64,000 bases of DNA from Liriodendron chinense (GCA_003013855.2 ML058408.1:5271001-5335000), one strand, 5' to 3'; shown: positions 37,115 through 48,516, numbered from the stretch's first letter. Made by a program: numbers and translations. Notes: generated by a model not told the origin, from the sequence alone.

Positions 37115-38450
37115 TGTTGAGCTCTTAATTGTGCATATTCTAACCCCAATTCATCACTCATTATACATGATTTTTATAATTTAAAGACTAATCTAATGCA
37201 TGGATTTGTGATTGTAGGAATGAGAGGGAGACTTCACTAATTCATAGTTAAAAGAGTCACTTTGTATGCATTGAAGATCAATATAACAAGTGCCAAAATG
37301 TGGAGGAAAGAAGAAGAAAGAAAGAGAAGAAAATATGGAAAAACTGTCCCAAGACCTGTCAAAAGACCTGTCCCAAGACCGGTCACCAAACAGGTCTACA
37401 TAGCTAGATCGGTCACCAGACAGGTCATTAAGAGTCCAGAGAACTATAGCTTGTTGGGCTATTTTTTGGTTTCTTAGACCGGTCGCCAGACTGGTCATCA
37501 GGAGTCCAGAGAAACATAGCTTGCTAGACTATTTTTTTGGTTTCTTAGACCGTTCGCCAGACAGGTCTAAGGTACTCCAGAAACTCCAATTTTCAAATTT
37601 AAGTTTTTAAATTGCGGAAGGACTCCGCGGATTCTCAAAGTTTTCATGTTGATGCGGAATTTCTCTTATAAAAGTCCACCTCCTCTCTCTTCCTAAGGCA
37701 TCTAGCAATGTGGGGAGCAAAGAGATCAAGACCTAGGAGGCTTTCTAGCCTCCTACAACTAGTTTTCTTCTTCTTCTAGTTCTAGTTTCTAGTTTCTAGT
37801 TTTTAATGTTTTCTTTTAGCTAACCTCTTAGCTAGAGCTAAGAGGTGAAGTTTGTAGTTTGTTTCAATCCTTTAATTCATTTCTTCAAGTACCCTTTACT
37901 TATTTATGGATTTTCAAGTTTTAATTTAAATAAAGTTTGTATTTTTAGAAGTTTTGTAAGAGTTTGTGTACTCCGGACATGAGTTCCTTGCAATTCCTTG
38001 AGATTACCATGATTGGGTTGTTTGAATTAAAATTGTAGTAACCCTTGAGCATGCCATAGTCTCTTGGCATGGCTGTTACTCCAAAGGCTATAAGTTCAAG
38101 TTCTATGTGCTTCATTAGAACTAGAAATCTGATTTCCAGATTTAAGTGGGACTGTTTATGCTTAAATGTTATATCATCCAATTGGATGAGAGATAGGACT
38201 TTGATTCTAATTGTGTTGTGCTTAGATGAATGGATTGGTATTGAACTACTACAAGTGGATCGTTGATGCTCAATTTCTTCTTATTTTCATATTTTCCTAT
38301 TTTATGTGAAAACGAAAACTATTTTCCTAAACTTCTTAGATTCTAGTTATTAGAGTAGTTGGAATTATTTACCTCTTTCCCTGTGGATCGACCTCGGTCT
38401 TACCGAGAATTATTACTACATCGCAGCCTTGCACTTGAGGCGAGCGAACA
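37115..38450 (+). mobile_element. D middle LTR (1336 bp), shared by both units
   Basis: It starts TGTTGAGCTC and ends GAGCGAACA. TATAAAAG is at 37667-37674. The R hairpin with full arms is at 37824-37845. A ~73-bp tandem duplication (about 37426-37568) adds a GACCGGTC dyad and accounts for its extra length over the outer LTRs. No TSD flanks it; PPT precedes it and PBS follows it, so it acts as the 3' LTR of unit 1 and 5' LTR of unit 2. Confidence 0.92.
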
Positions 38451-38456
38451 AGTTTT

Positions 38457-38474
38457 TAGCACCATTGCCGAGGA
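38457..38474 (+). other. D unit 2 primer-binding site, decayed
   Basis: TAGCACCATTGCCGAGGA differs from the tRNA-Asp PBS at four positions, all G-to-A on this strand. Confidence 0.75.
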
Positions 38475-38478
38475 AAAG

Positions 38479-38603
38479 GTTAAATGGTTCTAATTATTCT
38501 AATAGCTATAGAGTAGTTTTAGTTAGGTAGGATTTTTAGTTTTTATGGAAATAGATTTTCTATTTTTTTTTTTAGATTACTAACAATTTTTTTATTTTTG
38601 TAG
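38479..38603 (+). other. D unit 2 putative leader intron
   Basis: AG|GTTAAA, then TTACTAAC (about 38577-38584), a T run and TTTTTGTAG|G ending at 38603. Length is 125 nt. Confidence 0.5.
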
Positions 38604-38713
38604 GACATTGTTGCTTACATAGTTCTCACCTTCACGGGTAACATCTCCCCATCTCCCTTTTTATTTTTATTTTTCCTAGATTAGGGTAGTTTCCAATTCC
38701 TTAAAATTTCATC

Positions 38714-40436
38714 ATGTATGATTGGAGGAATGGTGCATACAAGTACCTTTTGGAGGATGAGACATCGGATTGGAGGACCCGAACTCAATGTGATCGAGAT
38801 CCCTCCAAGCATGAGTGTTTTTCTGAGATTCAAACAACCCATACTACCACCCCCCAACGTAAGACGATACGTGAGTGCATTAATGAAAACAATACACATG
38901 TTGAGACACGACGTAAGACGATGGGGGAATACCAGAATGAAGCAAAATCGAATAATGATCATCCGAGGAAAAATTATGTGATTATCGAATTGAAAATAAC
39001 ATGTGTGTTCCATTGGTTATGGTTAGAGGTGTGCAACAACAAAAGGAACTGGTGAATAGTGGCCAACCGATTTAGATAATACATGATCACTTGTATGGAT
39101 ATGCCTATCAACCATCATATAAATTTTCATTCTACATGCGTACGGTCTTAATTGGGGAAACCTCCATTCTCCTTGTTCAAGGGAAGAACCAACCGTGGTT
39201 ATTAACAATCACCCTAAAACGTCGTCCTCTTGTGATTACATGTATACGCAAATACTTGAAGAAATATGGAAAGAGTATGTTGATGAACAATCAAATCAAG
39301 CTTACTTGCCTTCTTGTGAAGACGTTGAGCCCAAATTTGGGGGCATCAAATCAATCTCTTATAATGAGGAGGATGGGGCTACCCAAGCTTCACCTTCTTC
39401 GGATTTAATGAATAGACTTTTAGAGGAAATTGATCTCGATGATCCCAATGTCATCATCAATTATGGTGAGTCCACTATCTCTTTTGGATGCTTTGAACTT
39501 AATGATGAAGAGATTTTAATGGCAGTTGATGAACCCGAAGAATCCATAAAATTTGAAAGCGATAGTGGGGTTACTAACAATGAGGGCTCGGTGGATGCTT
39601 ATAAACCTATGGTTTCTTTTTCCCAAGGGCATAATGATTATGAGTCTCTAGAGGATATGCATGCTAAAGAGATGGCCGAAGTCAATCTTTTTTAGTCCTT
39701 CCACTAATAACAAATGTCAAATTTTATTGTGGTAGACCTCCCTTTGATTAAAAATTCTATTCGTTTGGATGGTGATGTGACACAATTTGAAATTTTAAAA
39801 GATCAACTAATGTGAGATGATGTGCTTATCACTAAATCTAAAGAATTTTTCTTAGAAGACCTCCTCTCTATAGAGGAGGAATTCCTTGCCATTGAAACAG
39901 AATTTCTTCAATCATTAAAAGAGGACGAAGACCCTTCATCCGACTATCTCGATTTCCTAGACGAATGCTTGGCCCACTCTTATGATCTTGATGATGAGAT
40001 GATTAAGGAGTTGGATAGTTTGTTAGACACAGTGTCGGTGCCTGAAGAACACTATTCTACTAATTTACACTCTTTACCATTGTTTGTGGAAGCACCATGC
40101 AATTCTGAAATTGTGGAGGAGACAACTTTAACCAATGAAAACTTGATGAATGTCTCTCCACCATCATGGGTCCTTCAGCCCATTGAAAATTCTAATTGGG
40201 AGGATCCATTTATAATCAATCATAACCCAGATCAGAATTTGAAGACATATCTTTTTGCTGCTCTTATCTCCTCCTATCATGCATGTGGTGCACATAACTA
40301 TTGGACTTTAATGAAGACAAGCACCCATGTTTACTATCAAGCAGCACTTTGGATGGTCCTCATGAGGAATTTATTAAAATTCATGAAGATCCTGTTCAAA
40401 TTTGATCATGTAGTTGATCAGACTAATCAAAGGTAG
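38714..40436 (+). pseudogene. D unit 2 acidic-protein ORF
   Basis: This is the better copy of the D protein, about 570 codons. M-Y-D-W-R-N-G-A-Y-K-Y-L-L opens the frame, followed by repeated R-E/D-Y/C-x-x-E-N units resembling the R-T-L-R-D-Y-L-Q-P motif near the Gag N-terminus of B and G. A one-base deletion near 38970 shifts the frame. 39195-39695 is open and very acidic (L-L-E-E-I-D-L-D-D-P). A TAG at 39693-39695 is followed by 39822-40436 in the same frame. D-F-L-D-E-C-L-A-H-S matches the post-protease tail of A and C. W-E-D-P-F and T-H-V..W-M-V-L-M-R-N-L-L match the C-terminal domain of G. No enzymatic domain is recognised. It may be a Gag-derived accessory or scaffold protein (inference). 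Confidence 0.75.
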
Positions 40437-41556
40437 GTAGTAGGTTAGGATCTATTTTTCTGCATTTAGGATTGAATAAGTCTCATCGAGACAATGGAAG
40501 ATGCTAGAATTGATCAATTTGCTCCCACGGGTACTCTCGTTCTCACTCTCCTTTGTTTTATTTCATTGCTCTTCATGGCTTGCTTACTGCTTATCTTTTC
40601 ACATTGAGGACAATGTAAGATTTGGTTAGGGGGTGAGATTCCTACATGAATCTAGTGTTTTGTAACATTTCAAGCATTGTCTGTAGAAAATTTTCAATTT
40701 TTCTAAACTTCAAAACTCTTTTAGAAAACTTTATTTCTATGCATTCGGGATGATACTAGTAAAAGAAAAGGAGATACGAAGTGAGTGATGTTGCAAGTCT
40801 TGAAGTACCTTTGATATAATGGTTTTATATGTGAATTCCCCTATTTATATGATTGATTGAAAATTTGAACACTTTTACACCTAGTTCACATTACACGATT
40901 TTCATAGTTTGAAAGGATTATGTAGATTTGTGGATTGGCTAGACTTAGATTTAAGGTGTTGAGGAACCAAGCCAGGGTACTTTGTCCATCCTTGTTCATC
41001 GAAAAAGAACGAAAGATATGGATTTCTAAAAATCCTATCTAATGTGTATAAAAAGGGAAATGAAGGATGAAAATATGGGAATGCTTGAGCATATGGTGGA
41101 AAATTCCAAAAAGGGCTACCTATTACCAACCGGGGTATGGTCTACCCGTAACCAAAGCCGGAAATGGGACGTAATGTGAAAGCCGTCGAAAGGACGGTAA
41201 GGCAAATTCCTGTCATAGGCTTGTTGTTGATCTGTACACATTGAGATCCATAGTGTAGTTGATCTATGAAGAAGATAATCCCGGAAACTCATGAGATGAA
41301 CATTCACTATGCACACTAGGTTGAATTTGTTTAAGTTCTTCTATTTATCAATCAATCAGTAAGAATTCTATATGAACACATTATGTTTTCAGAGTTTAAG
41401 GTTTCAGCTTCTATCACCCAGTTTCTCTGATTTTTTGCACTTGTATGTCTTGTAATGTATAAAAGCATAGTTTCTGAATGAGAGTTGGGGTTTGGAGAAT
41501 GAAACTTGTTTCACGCATGCTTTGCTTGGGACTAGCAAAATGCTGGTTGGGGGGTA
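40437..41556 (+). other. D unit 2 3'UTR and PPT
   Basis: It contains the internal G-rich box (40601-40634), the ~110-nt box (41109-41220, with CCGTC-GAAAG-GACGG), the PPT hairpin with one G-T pair, and the PPT GGTTGGGGGGTA (41545-41556). Confidence 0.8.
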
Positions 41557-42761
41557 TGTTGAGCTCTTAATTGTGCATATTCTAACACCAATTCATCACT
41601 CATTCTGCATGATTTTTATGATTTAAAGACTAATCTAATGCATGGATTTGTGATTGTAGGAATGAGAGGGAGACTTCGCTAATTCATAGTTAAAAGAGTC
41701 ACTTTGTATGCATTGAAGATCAATATAACAAGTGCCAAAAGGTGGAGGAAAGAAGAAGAAAGAAAGAGAAGAAAATATGGAAAAAATGTCCCAAGACCTG
41801 TCTTAAGACCGGTCACCAGATAGGTCTACATAGCTAGACCGGTCGCCAGACAGGTCGTCAGGGGTTTAGAGAAACATAGCTTCCTGGACTGTTTTTTGGT
41901 TTCTTAGACCGGTCGCCAAAAACTCCAATTTTCATTTCTAAGTTTCTAAATTGCGGAAGGACTCCGCGGATTCTTGAAGTTTCCAAGTTGGTGCGGGATT
42001 TCTCTTATAAAAGGCCTCCTCCACTCTCTTCCTAAGGCATCTAGCAACGTGGGGAGCAAAGAGATCAAGACCTAGGATGCTTCCTAGCCTCTTACAACTT
42101 TTTCTTCTTCTTCTAGTTCTAGTTTCTAGCTTTTAATGTTTTTTTTAGCTAAAGTTAAGAGGTGAAGTTTATAGTTTGTTTCAATGCTTTAATTCGTTTC
42201 TTCGAGTACCCTTTACTTATTTATGAATTTTCAAGTTCTAATTTGAATAAAGTTTGGATTTTTATAAGTTTTGTGAGAGTTTGTGTACTCCGGACATAAG
42301 TTCCTTGCAATTCCTTGAGATTACCATGATTGGGTTGTTTGAATTAAAATTGTAGTAACCCTTGAGCATGCCATAGTCTCTTGGCATGGCTGTTACTCCG
42401 AAGGCTACAAGTTCAAGTTTTATGTGCTTCATTAGAACTAGAAATCTGATTTTCAGATTTAAGTGGGAATGTTTATGCTTGAATGTTATATCATCAATTA
42501 GATGAGAGATAGGACTTTGATTTTAATTGTTTTGTGCTTGGATGAATGCATTGGTATTGAACTACTACAAGTGGATCCTTGATGCTGTACTTCTTCTTAT
42601 TTTCAGATTTTTCTATTTTATGTGAAAAACAATTTTCCTACACTTCTTAGATTCTAGTTATTAGAGTAGTTGGAATTGTTTACCTTTTTCCCTGTGGATC
42701 AACCTTGGTCTTACCGAGAATTATTACTACATCGTAGCCTTGCACTTGAGGCGAGCGAACA
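41557..42761 (+). mobile_element. D third LTR (1205 bp)
   Basis: It starts TGTTGAGCTC and ends GAGGCGAGCGAACA. TATAAAAG is at 42006-42013. Dyads at about 41800-41925 are reduced. The left arm of the R hairpin is deleted near 42145-42155 while the AAGAGGTGAAG arm remains. Confidence 0.92.
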
Positions 42762-42766
42762 TCGAC

Positions 42767-44018
42767 TCACTGGACTTCGCAGGATAAAAGAAAAATTTTA
42801 AGTGAAGTGTGCAGGTTTTTCTGGGATGAACCATTACTTTTTAAATAATGCCCAGATCAAATAATAAGGAGATGTGTCCCTGATGATCGATAAACAAAAT
42901 TTTGTCATCTCCTTTCGTCATAATCAAGCATATGGGGGTCATTTTTCTGCCAAGAAAACCATTGCAAAAATTCTACATTTTGGTTTTTATTAGCTTACTT
43001 TATTTAGAGACACCCATGAGTTTTGCAAAGCCTACGAGTGCTATCAAAAGCTAAGAGGATTGTCCCGTCGGAATATGATGCCTCTCAACCCAATTCAACA
43101 TCTCGAAGTCTTCGATTATTGGGGCATTGATTTCATGGGACCATTCCCCTCATGTTTTGGACATGTCTACATATTGCTTGGAGTGGACTATGTGTCCAAG
43201 TGGATAGAGGCTATTCCATGTAGTACTAACGATCTTCGTATTGTTCTAAAGTTTCTCAAAGAAAATATACTTTCAAGATTTGGAACGCCTCGAGCCATTA
43301 TAAGTGATGGTGTTTGTCACTTTTACAACACACCCTTTGAAGCCTTAATGAAGAAATATGGCATTAGACATAAAGTGAGTACCCCATACCACCCACAGAC
43401 AAGTAGGCAAGCTAAAATTTCCAATCGGGAAATTAAACAAATTTTAAAAAAGACGGTGAGAGCAGATCGCAAAGATTGGTCGCTGAGATTAGTTGATGCT
43501 CTATGGGCTCACCATACCGCTTATATAACCCCCATTGGAATGTCTCCCTATAGACTTGTCTATGGGAAAGCTTGTCACTTGCCTATGGAACTTGAACACA
43601 AAGCTTATTGGGCAATTTGGGCATTGAACTTTGACGTTAATAAGGTTAGCTCACTTCGCAAACTCCAATTGAATGAGCTTGATAAGATCCTAAACGATGC
43701 TTATGAGAACTCGAGGATATACAAGAATAAGATGAAGGCCTTTCATGACAAACACATTTTCAGAAAAAAATTCATGAAGGTCAGAAAGTGCTCTTTTACA
43801 ATTCCCGACTTCATCTTTTTCTGAGAAAATTGAGATCTCAATGGACTAGCCCATATATTATTAAAGAATTTTTTCCTCATGGGGCTGTCGATATAGAAAA
43901 TGCGGCGAATGGCAACTGTTTTAAAGTAAACTGACAATGCTTTAAACCATTTGTTGAGAAATTTGATTCAGAGGATATGTCCATCACTCTGAACGATCCT
44001 GTGTATCAGGAAAATTGA
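42767..44018 (+). pseudogene. C integrase, catalytic Glu lost
   Basis: The integrase of C resumes after D. The zinc-binding part (42775-43055) has stops. The open part 43060-43824 covers the core. Asp codons 24 and 83 are present (W-G-I-D-F-M-G and I-I-S-D-G). The third catalytic residue, 36 positions on, is Lys in R-Q-A-K-I-S-N-R-E-I-K where A has Glu. A frameshift near 43770-43790 precedes the C-terminal part W-T-S-P-Y-I-I-K, which ends at D-P-V-Y-Q-E-N with TGA at 44016-44018. A second copy of the final codons exists at about 46360-46401. Confidence 0.9.
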
Positions 44019-44688
44019 TCTCCTAGTCTGACGGAGGTATAGAGTAGATTACTTTTAGTTATTTTTTTTGTTTTAGCTTTATCGCTTTAGTAGATTTAGA
44101 TGCCGGAGGTAGATTCCCATGATCGACTCATTCAGGTACTCTCATACTCACCCTCTTTTATTTTTATTATTACTCTCATGTTAATGCTCATTGCATATCT
44201 TTTTACATTGAGGACAATGCAAGATTTGGTGGGGGTAAGATTCCTAAAATCTAATAGTTTGTGGACATTTCGAGCAATATTTTTGTAGAAAATTTTCAAT
44301 TTTTCTGAAACATCAAAACTCTTTTGGAAAACCTTGTTTCTATGCACTTGGGATCCTATAAGTATGAAAGGATGAGAGACTAATTGATAAGATTTTAAGA
44401 TTTCTGAATTATCTCAAGTATAATAGTTTTATATATGAATTCCCCCAATGAGTTGATTGATAGAACATTTTAACATTTTGAGTCTAGTTCACATTACACG
44501 ATTCTCATGATTTGAAGGGATTAGTAGATTTGTAGATTGGTTAGACTTAAGATTTGAAGTATTTAGGAACCAAGCCGGGGAACTTTGTCCATTCTTGTTC
44601 ATGTGTAAAAAGAGAAAAGAATGAAAGATATGGATTTCTAAAAATTCTATCTAATATTTATGAAAAAAAAAGAATGAGGATATGGTAT
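43961..44688 (+). repeat. Direct duplication, copy 1 (C integrase end and 3'UTR)
   Basis: These 728 bp run from integrase C-terminal codons through the internal G-rich box (44204-44236) to GGATATGGTAT. They are repeated at 46344-47070 on the far side of LTR H. By eye about ten substitutions, nearly all transitions, and one A-run length change separate the copies. Confidence 0.93.
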
Positions 44689-44947
44689 TGTTGAGCTCTT
44701 AATTGTGCATATTCTAACCCCAATTCATCACTCATCATGCACGATTTACATATTTAAAGGACCATTCTAATGCATGATTTGTAATTATAGGAACAAGATG
44801 GAGATTTCATTGATTCGAGGCTAAATGAGGCTCATTACAAGCATTGAAGACCATAGGATGAAGTCTTGAAGGAAGATCAAAGAGAAGAAAGAAAGGAGAG
44901 AAGAGAAAAGAAGAAAGAAAGAAAGAAATAAAGAAGAAAAGAAGCTA

Positions 44948-45208
44948 GACCGGTCGGCTAACCGGTCAGCCAAAGACGCCCGACCGGTCATGACCGGTCG
45001 GACTGAGCTATACATTGATCCAGCAATGTGGCCGACCGGTCATGACCAGTCGGCTATAGCTGCTGGAACAAGCTCAACTTGGGCTGACCGGTCATGACCG
45101 GTCGGCCACGTTGCTGGATCAATGTATAGCTCAGTCCGACCGGTCATGACCGGTCGGCTGTGCTCCCTGGACCGTTGCAAGTGAAGTCCGACCGGTCATG
45201 ACCGGTCG
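44948..45208 (+). promoter_or_regulatory. H phased GACCGGTC dyad array
   Basis: Five dyads C/T-GACCGGTC-AT-GACC(G/A)GTC-G start at 44981, 45033, 45085, 45137 and 45189, exactly 52 bp apart. An additional variant pair starts near 44948. Half-sites lie 10 bp apart. The array ends about 110 bp upstream of the TATA box. A binding role is inferred. Confidence 0.75.
44980..45157 (+). repeat. 75-bp inverted repeat in H array
   Basis: Arm 44980-45054 and arm 45083-45157 are reverse complements with about three mismatches, separated by 28 bp. The match includes non-dyad sequence (GAGCTATACATTGATCCAGC against GCTGGATCAATGTATAGCTC), so it is a true inverted duplication of a dyad-spacer-dyad block. Confidence 0.9.
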
Positions 45209-46343
45209 GCCAAGTGCAAATAGGCTGTTTCTATTATTGGATTTCCGAAATTCTCTGCGCAATTGCGTAACTTTGCGCGAAATCTGGAGTTCTCTTGCGA
45301 AAAGGACACCTCCAAGCTATAAAAGGATGTCTTCCCTTCATACCAAAGGATGCTACGACGTGGGGATTGCTCAGGAGACGGATTTTACTTCGGATTTCTA
45401 GTTTTCTTCCTGTTTTAGTTATTTTTTATGTTTTTAGAGGCTTCTAGTTCAAAGATGTTAGAGATGAACTAAAACCTCTTAGCTAGGGCTAAGAGGGGAA
45501 GCTTTTGATTCGTTTTTTATGGATTGATGCAACTTAGGTTTCCTTTTATGTTTTAATTGATGAATTTTAGTTCAATTTGAGTTTGATTCAAGTACTATGT
45601 TGGTTTCTACTTTGATCTCTTGATGACTCCAGGCTCATGTGATTCTTAGTGATCCTAACTTAGTATCTTAGCTTTTGAGCATTGTTCATGCTTGTGTAGT
45701 GCATTGATCTACCATTGACTCCGGGCATGGTAGACGCTTTGATTGCCTTGTATGCAATGGCCTGATTTTCATGTGGGAACTCATGCAACTAAAGTTCTTA
45801 TCTTTTGTGTATAATCTGGAATAGTTGCTTAGTGATTGATTTTGATTTAATTCGAGTTCAAATCATGAGTCGTAATCAGGTCTAGTGACAGGATTTGGTG
45901 AAAACTATGGTTGTGAATCTCAACTAGATTGGAAAGAGGCTTGGCCTATACAATTGAGTGTGCCCAAGGCCTGAGCATGGTTGTGGGAATCAAATCAGTT
46001 AATAAGCACTTTTTTTGGATAACTGTTGATTGAACCGCTCTATATTCCGATCGGATAGAGATATGAATTCAATTCCGATTAAGTTATGAGAGACCTAGTT
46101 GTGTTGATGCATTGAAACCTATCAAAAGTGGATCCTTAGTGCTCTAGTGCCTTTTTAGATTGAAATTACCTTAACAATTCACTGTTTAAACTCAATTCAT
46201 TATTTTCCAGCTTTAGTTCTTAATAGGATCTTAATTACTAGTTGTTTTAGTTAAATCCTAAGAATACCCATATATAAATCTCTGTGGGAACGATACTTGG
46301 TCTTTCCGAATTATTACTACTTCGCAACCCTACACTTGGGGAG

Positions 46344-47070
46344 ATTTGATTCAGAGGATATGTCCATCACTCTAAACAATCCTGTGTATCAGGAAAATTG
46401 ATCTCCTAGTCTGACGGAGGTATAGAGTAGATTACTTTTAGTTATTTTTTTTGTTTTAGCTTTATCGCTTTAGTAGATTTAGATGCCGGAGGTAGATTCC
46501 CATGTTCGACTCATTCAGGTACTCCCATACTCACCCTCTTTTATTTTTATTATTGCTCTCATGTTAATGCTCATTGCATATCTTTTTACATTGAGGACAA
46601 TGCAAGATTTGGTGGGGGTAAGATTCCTAAAATCTAATAGTTTGTGGACATTTCGAGCAATATTTTTGTAGAAAATTTTCGATTTTTCTGAAACATCAAA
46701 ACTCTTTTGGAAAACCTTGTTTCTATGCACTTGGGATCCTATAAGTATGAAAGGATGAGAAACTAATTGATAAGATTTTAAGATTTCTGAATTATCTCAA
46801 GTATAATAGTTTTATATATGAATTCCCCCAATGAGTTGATTGATAGAACATTTTAACATTTTGAGTCTAGTTCACATTACACAATTCTCATGATTTGAAG
46901 GGATTAGTAGATTTGTAGATTGATTAGACTTAAGATTTGAAGTATTTAGGAACCAAGCCGGGGAACTTTGTTCATTCTTGTTCATGTGTAAAAAGAGAAA
47001 AGAATGAAAGATATGGATTTCTAAAAATTCTATCTAATATTTATGAAAAAAAAGAATGAGGATATGGTAT
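46344..47070 (+). repeat. Direct duplication, copy 2
   Basis: This is the second copy of 43961-44688, with the internal G-rich box at 46587-46619. It continues into the genuine remaining 3'UTR of C at 47071. Confidence 0.93.
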
Positions 47071-47545
47071 TTATTGAATATTTACGAAAAATTCTAAAAA
47101 GGGCTACCTATTACCAACCAGGGATGGCCTACCCGTAACCAAAGCTGGAAATGGGAAGTAGTGTGAAAGTCGTCGAAGGAACGGTAATACAAATTCTTGT
47201 CATAGGCAATTGGTTGATTCTCTACACTTTTAGATCTTTTGTTTAGCTGATTTATGAAGAAGGTAATCCTGGAAAGTCATGAGATGAATATGCAGATTGC
47301 ACACTAGACCATACATGTTCGGATTTGTCTATTTGTCAATAAACCGGTGGGGATTCTATTTGAACACTTATTATGTTTGAAAAGCTTAGAACTTCAATTT
47401 CTCATTGTTTAGTTTTTTTTGAATTTTATATTTATAAGTCTTAAAGTCTATAGAGGCATAGTTTCTAAGAGACAGTTGAGTTTTCAGAGAAGTAGATTGT
47501 TTCACGCATGTTTTGCTCGGGACTAGCAAAATGCTGGTTGGGGAG
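47071..47545 (+). other. C 3'UTR end and PPT
   Basis: It holds the ~110-nt box (47097-47206, stem partly decayed), the PPT hairpin CTAGCA-AAA-TGCTGG and the PPT GGTTGGGGAG (47536-47545). Confidence 0.8.
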
Positions 47546-48516
47546 TGTTTTGAGCTTCTAAATTATACATATTCTAGCCCATTATACCACATTATATGCA
47601 TGGTTTGCATGGTTAAAAGACTAATCTACTACTTGTTTTGTGGTTGTAGGAATGAGAGAGAGAGAGAGAGAGAGTTCACTCAATTGATGTTCAAAAGACC
47701 AAGTTTAGAAGCTTTTTGATGAAGACTAAAGGTGGGCCAAAAAAGGAAGAACAAAGAAGGAGAGAAGAGAGAGAAAGAAAGTGAGAATGTGATGCTAGAC
47801 CGATCTTGACCAGTCGGCCAAGGATGCCACGACCGATCTTCACCAGTCAGCCACCATACCAGCCCTCTCTCAACATCACTGGACAAAGGACCAGCTGGGT
47901 TTGACCGGTCTTGACCGGTCGGCCACAGGCCCCCCTCTCTTGTGCATTCACTGAAACAAGACGCAGACAGGTCTGATCGGTCAAGACCGGTCGGCCAGTG
48001 TAAAACCAGCGAGATTTCAGCAGCTTGATCTTCAAGCTCAGTTTTTCATGCACTACGGAAGTTGTTACGCAAATCTAGAAGGTTCTGAGGCGGTGGAGCC
48101 TCTCCATTATAAAAGGACACCTAGGTTTCGTTCCTAAGAATCATAGAAGGCTAAGGACTACGTGGGAGGTGAAGAGGATCTTCGTAGAGCGTTTACAACT
48201 CTCCCGAATCCATTTTTTCATGTTTTTCATTAGTTTTTTTTTTTTTTTTTAGTTGAAGCATGATAATGCTCGGCTAGAACCTCTTAGCTAAGGCGAAGAG
48301 GTGAAGCTTGAAGCTAGTTATCATGTAGAATTTGTTTGATTGAAGTACTCTATCTAAAGTTTGGTTTTTTACTTCTAGTTTGAATAAAGTTGGTACTTTT
48401 GGATGTTTTGTGAGAGTTCATGTACTTCGAACATGGGTTCCTTGCAATTCTCTGAGATTATCATGTTTGAATTGATTAGATTTGAATTGTAGTAACCCAG
48501 TGCATACCATAGTCTC

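Larger units (their letters stand above)
22841..42761 (+). mobile_element. D: tandem three-LTR non-autonomous element
   Basis: Order is LTR (22841-24102), internal unit 1, LTR (37115-38450), internal unit 2 (38451-41556, 3106 bp), LTR (41557-42761). Unit 1 is about 3.13 kb once E and F2 with their TSDs are removed. The outer flanks CCGAC (22836-22840) and TCGAC (42762-42766) form a TSD with one transition. No such duplication surrounds the middle LTR. Each unit has a PBS, leader intron, one acidic-protein ORF remnant, 3'UTR boxes and a PPT. RT and integrase are absent. Unequal crossing-over between LTRs is the likely origin. Confidence 0.9.
44689..46343 (+). mobile_element. H: lone LTR of the G family, 3'-truncated by 6 bp
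   Basis: It starts TGTTGAGCTC and follows the G LTR to CACTTGGGGAG, lacking the terminal TGAACA. It carries TATAAAAG at 45318-45325 and the R hairpin at 45475-45496. No internal region follows; the right edge joins directly to a second copy of C sequence. No TSD is present. Confidence 0.9.
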
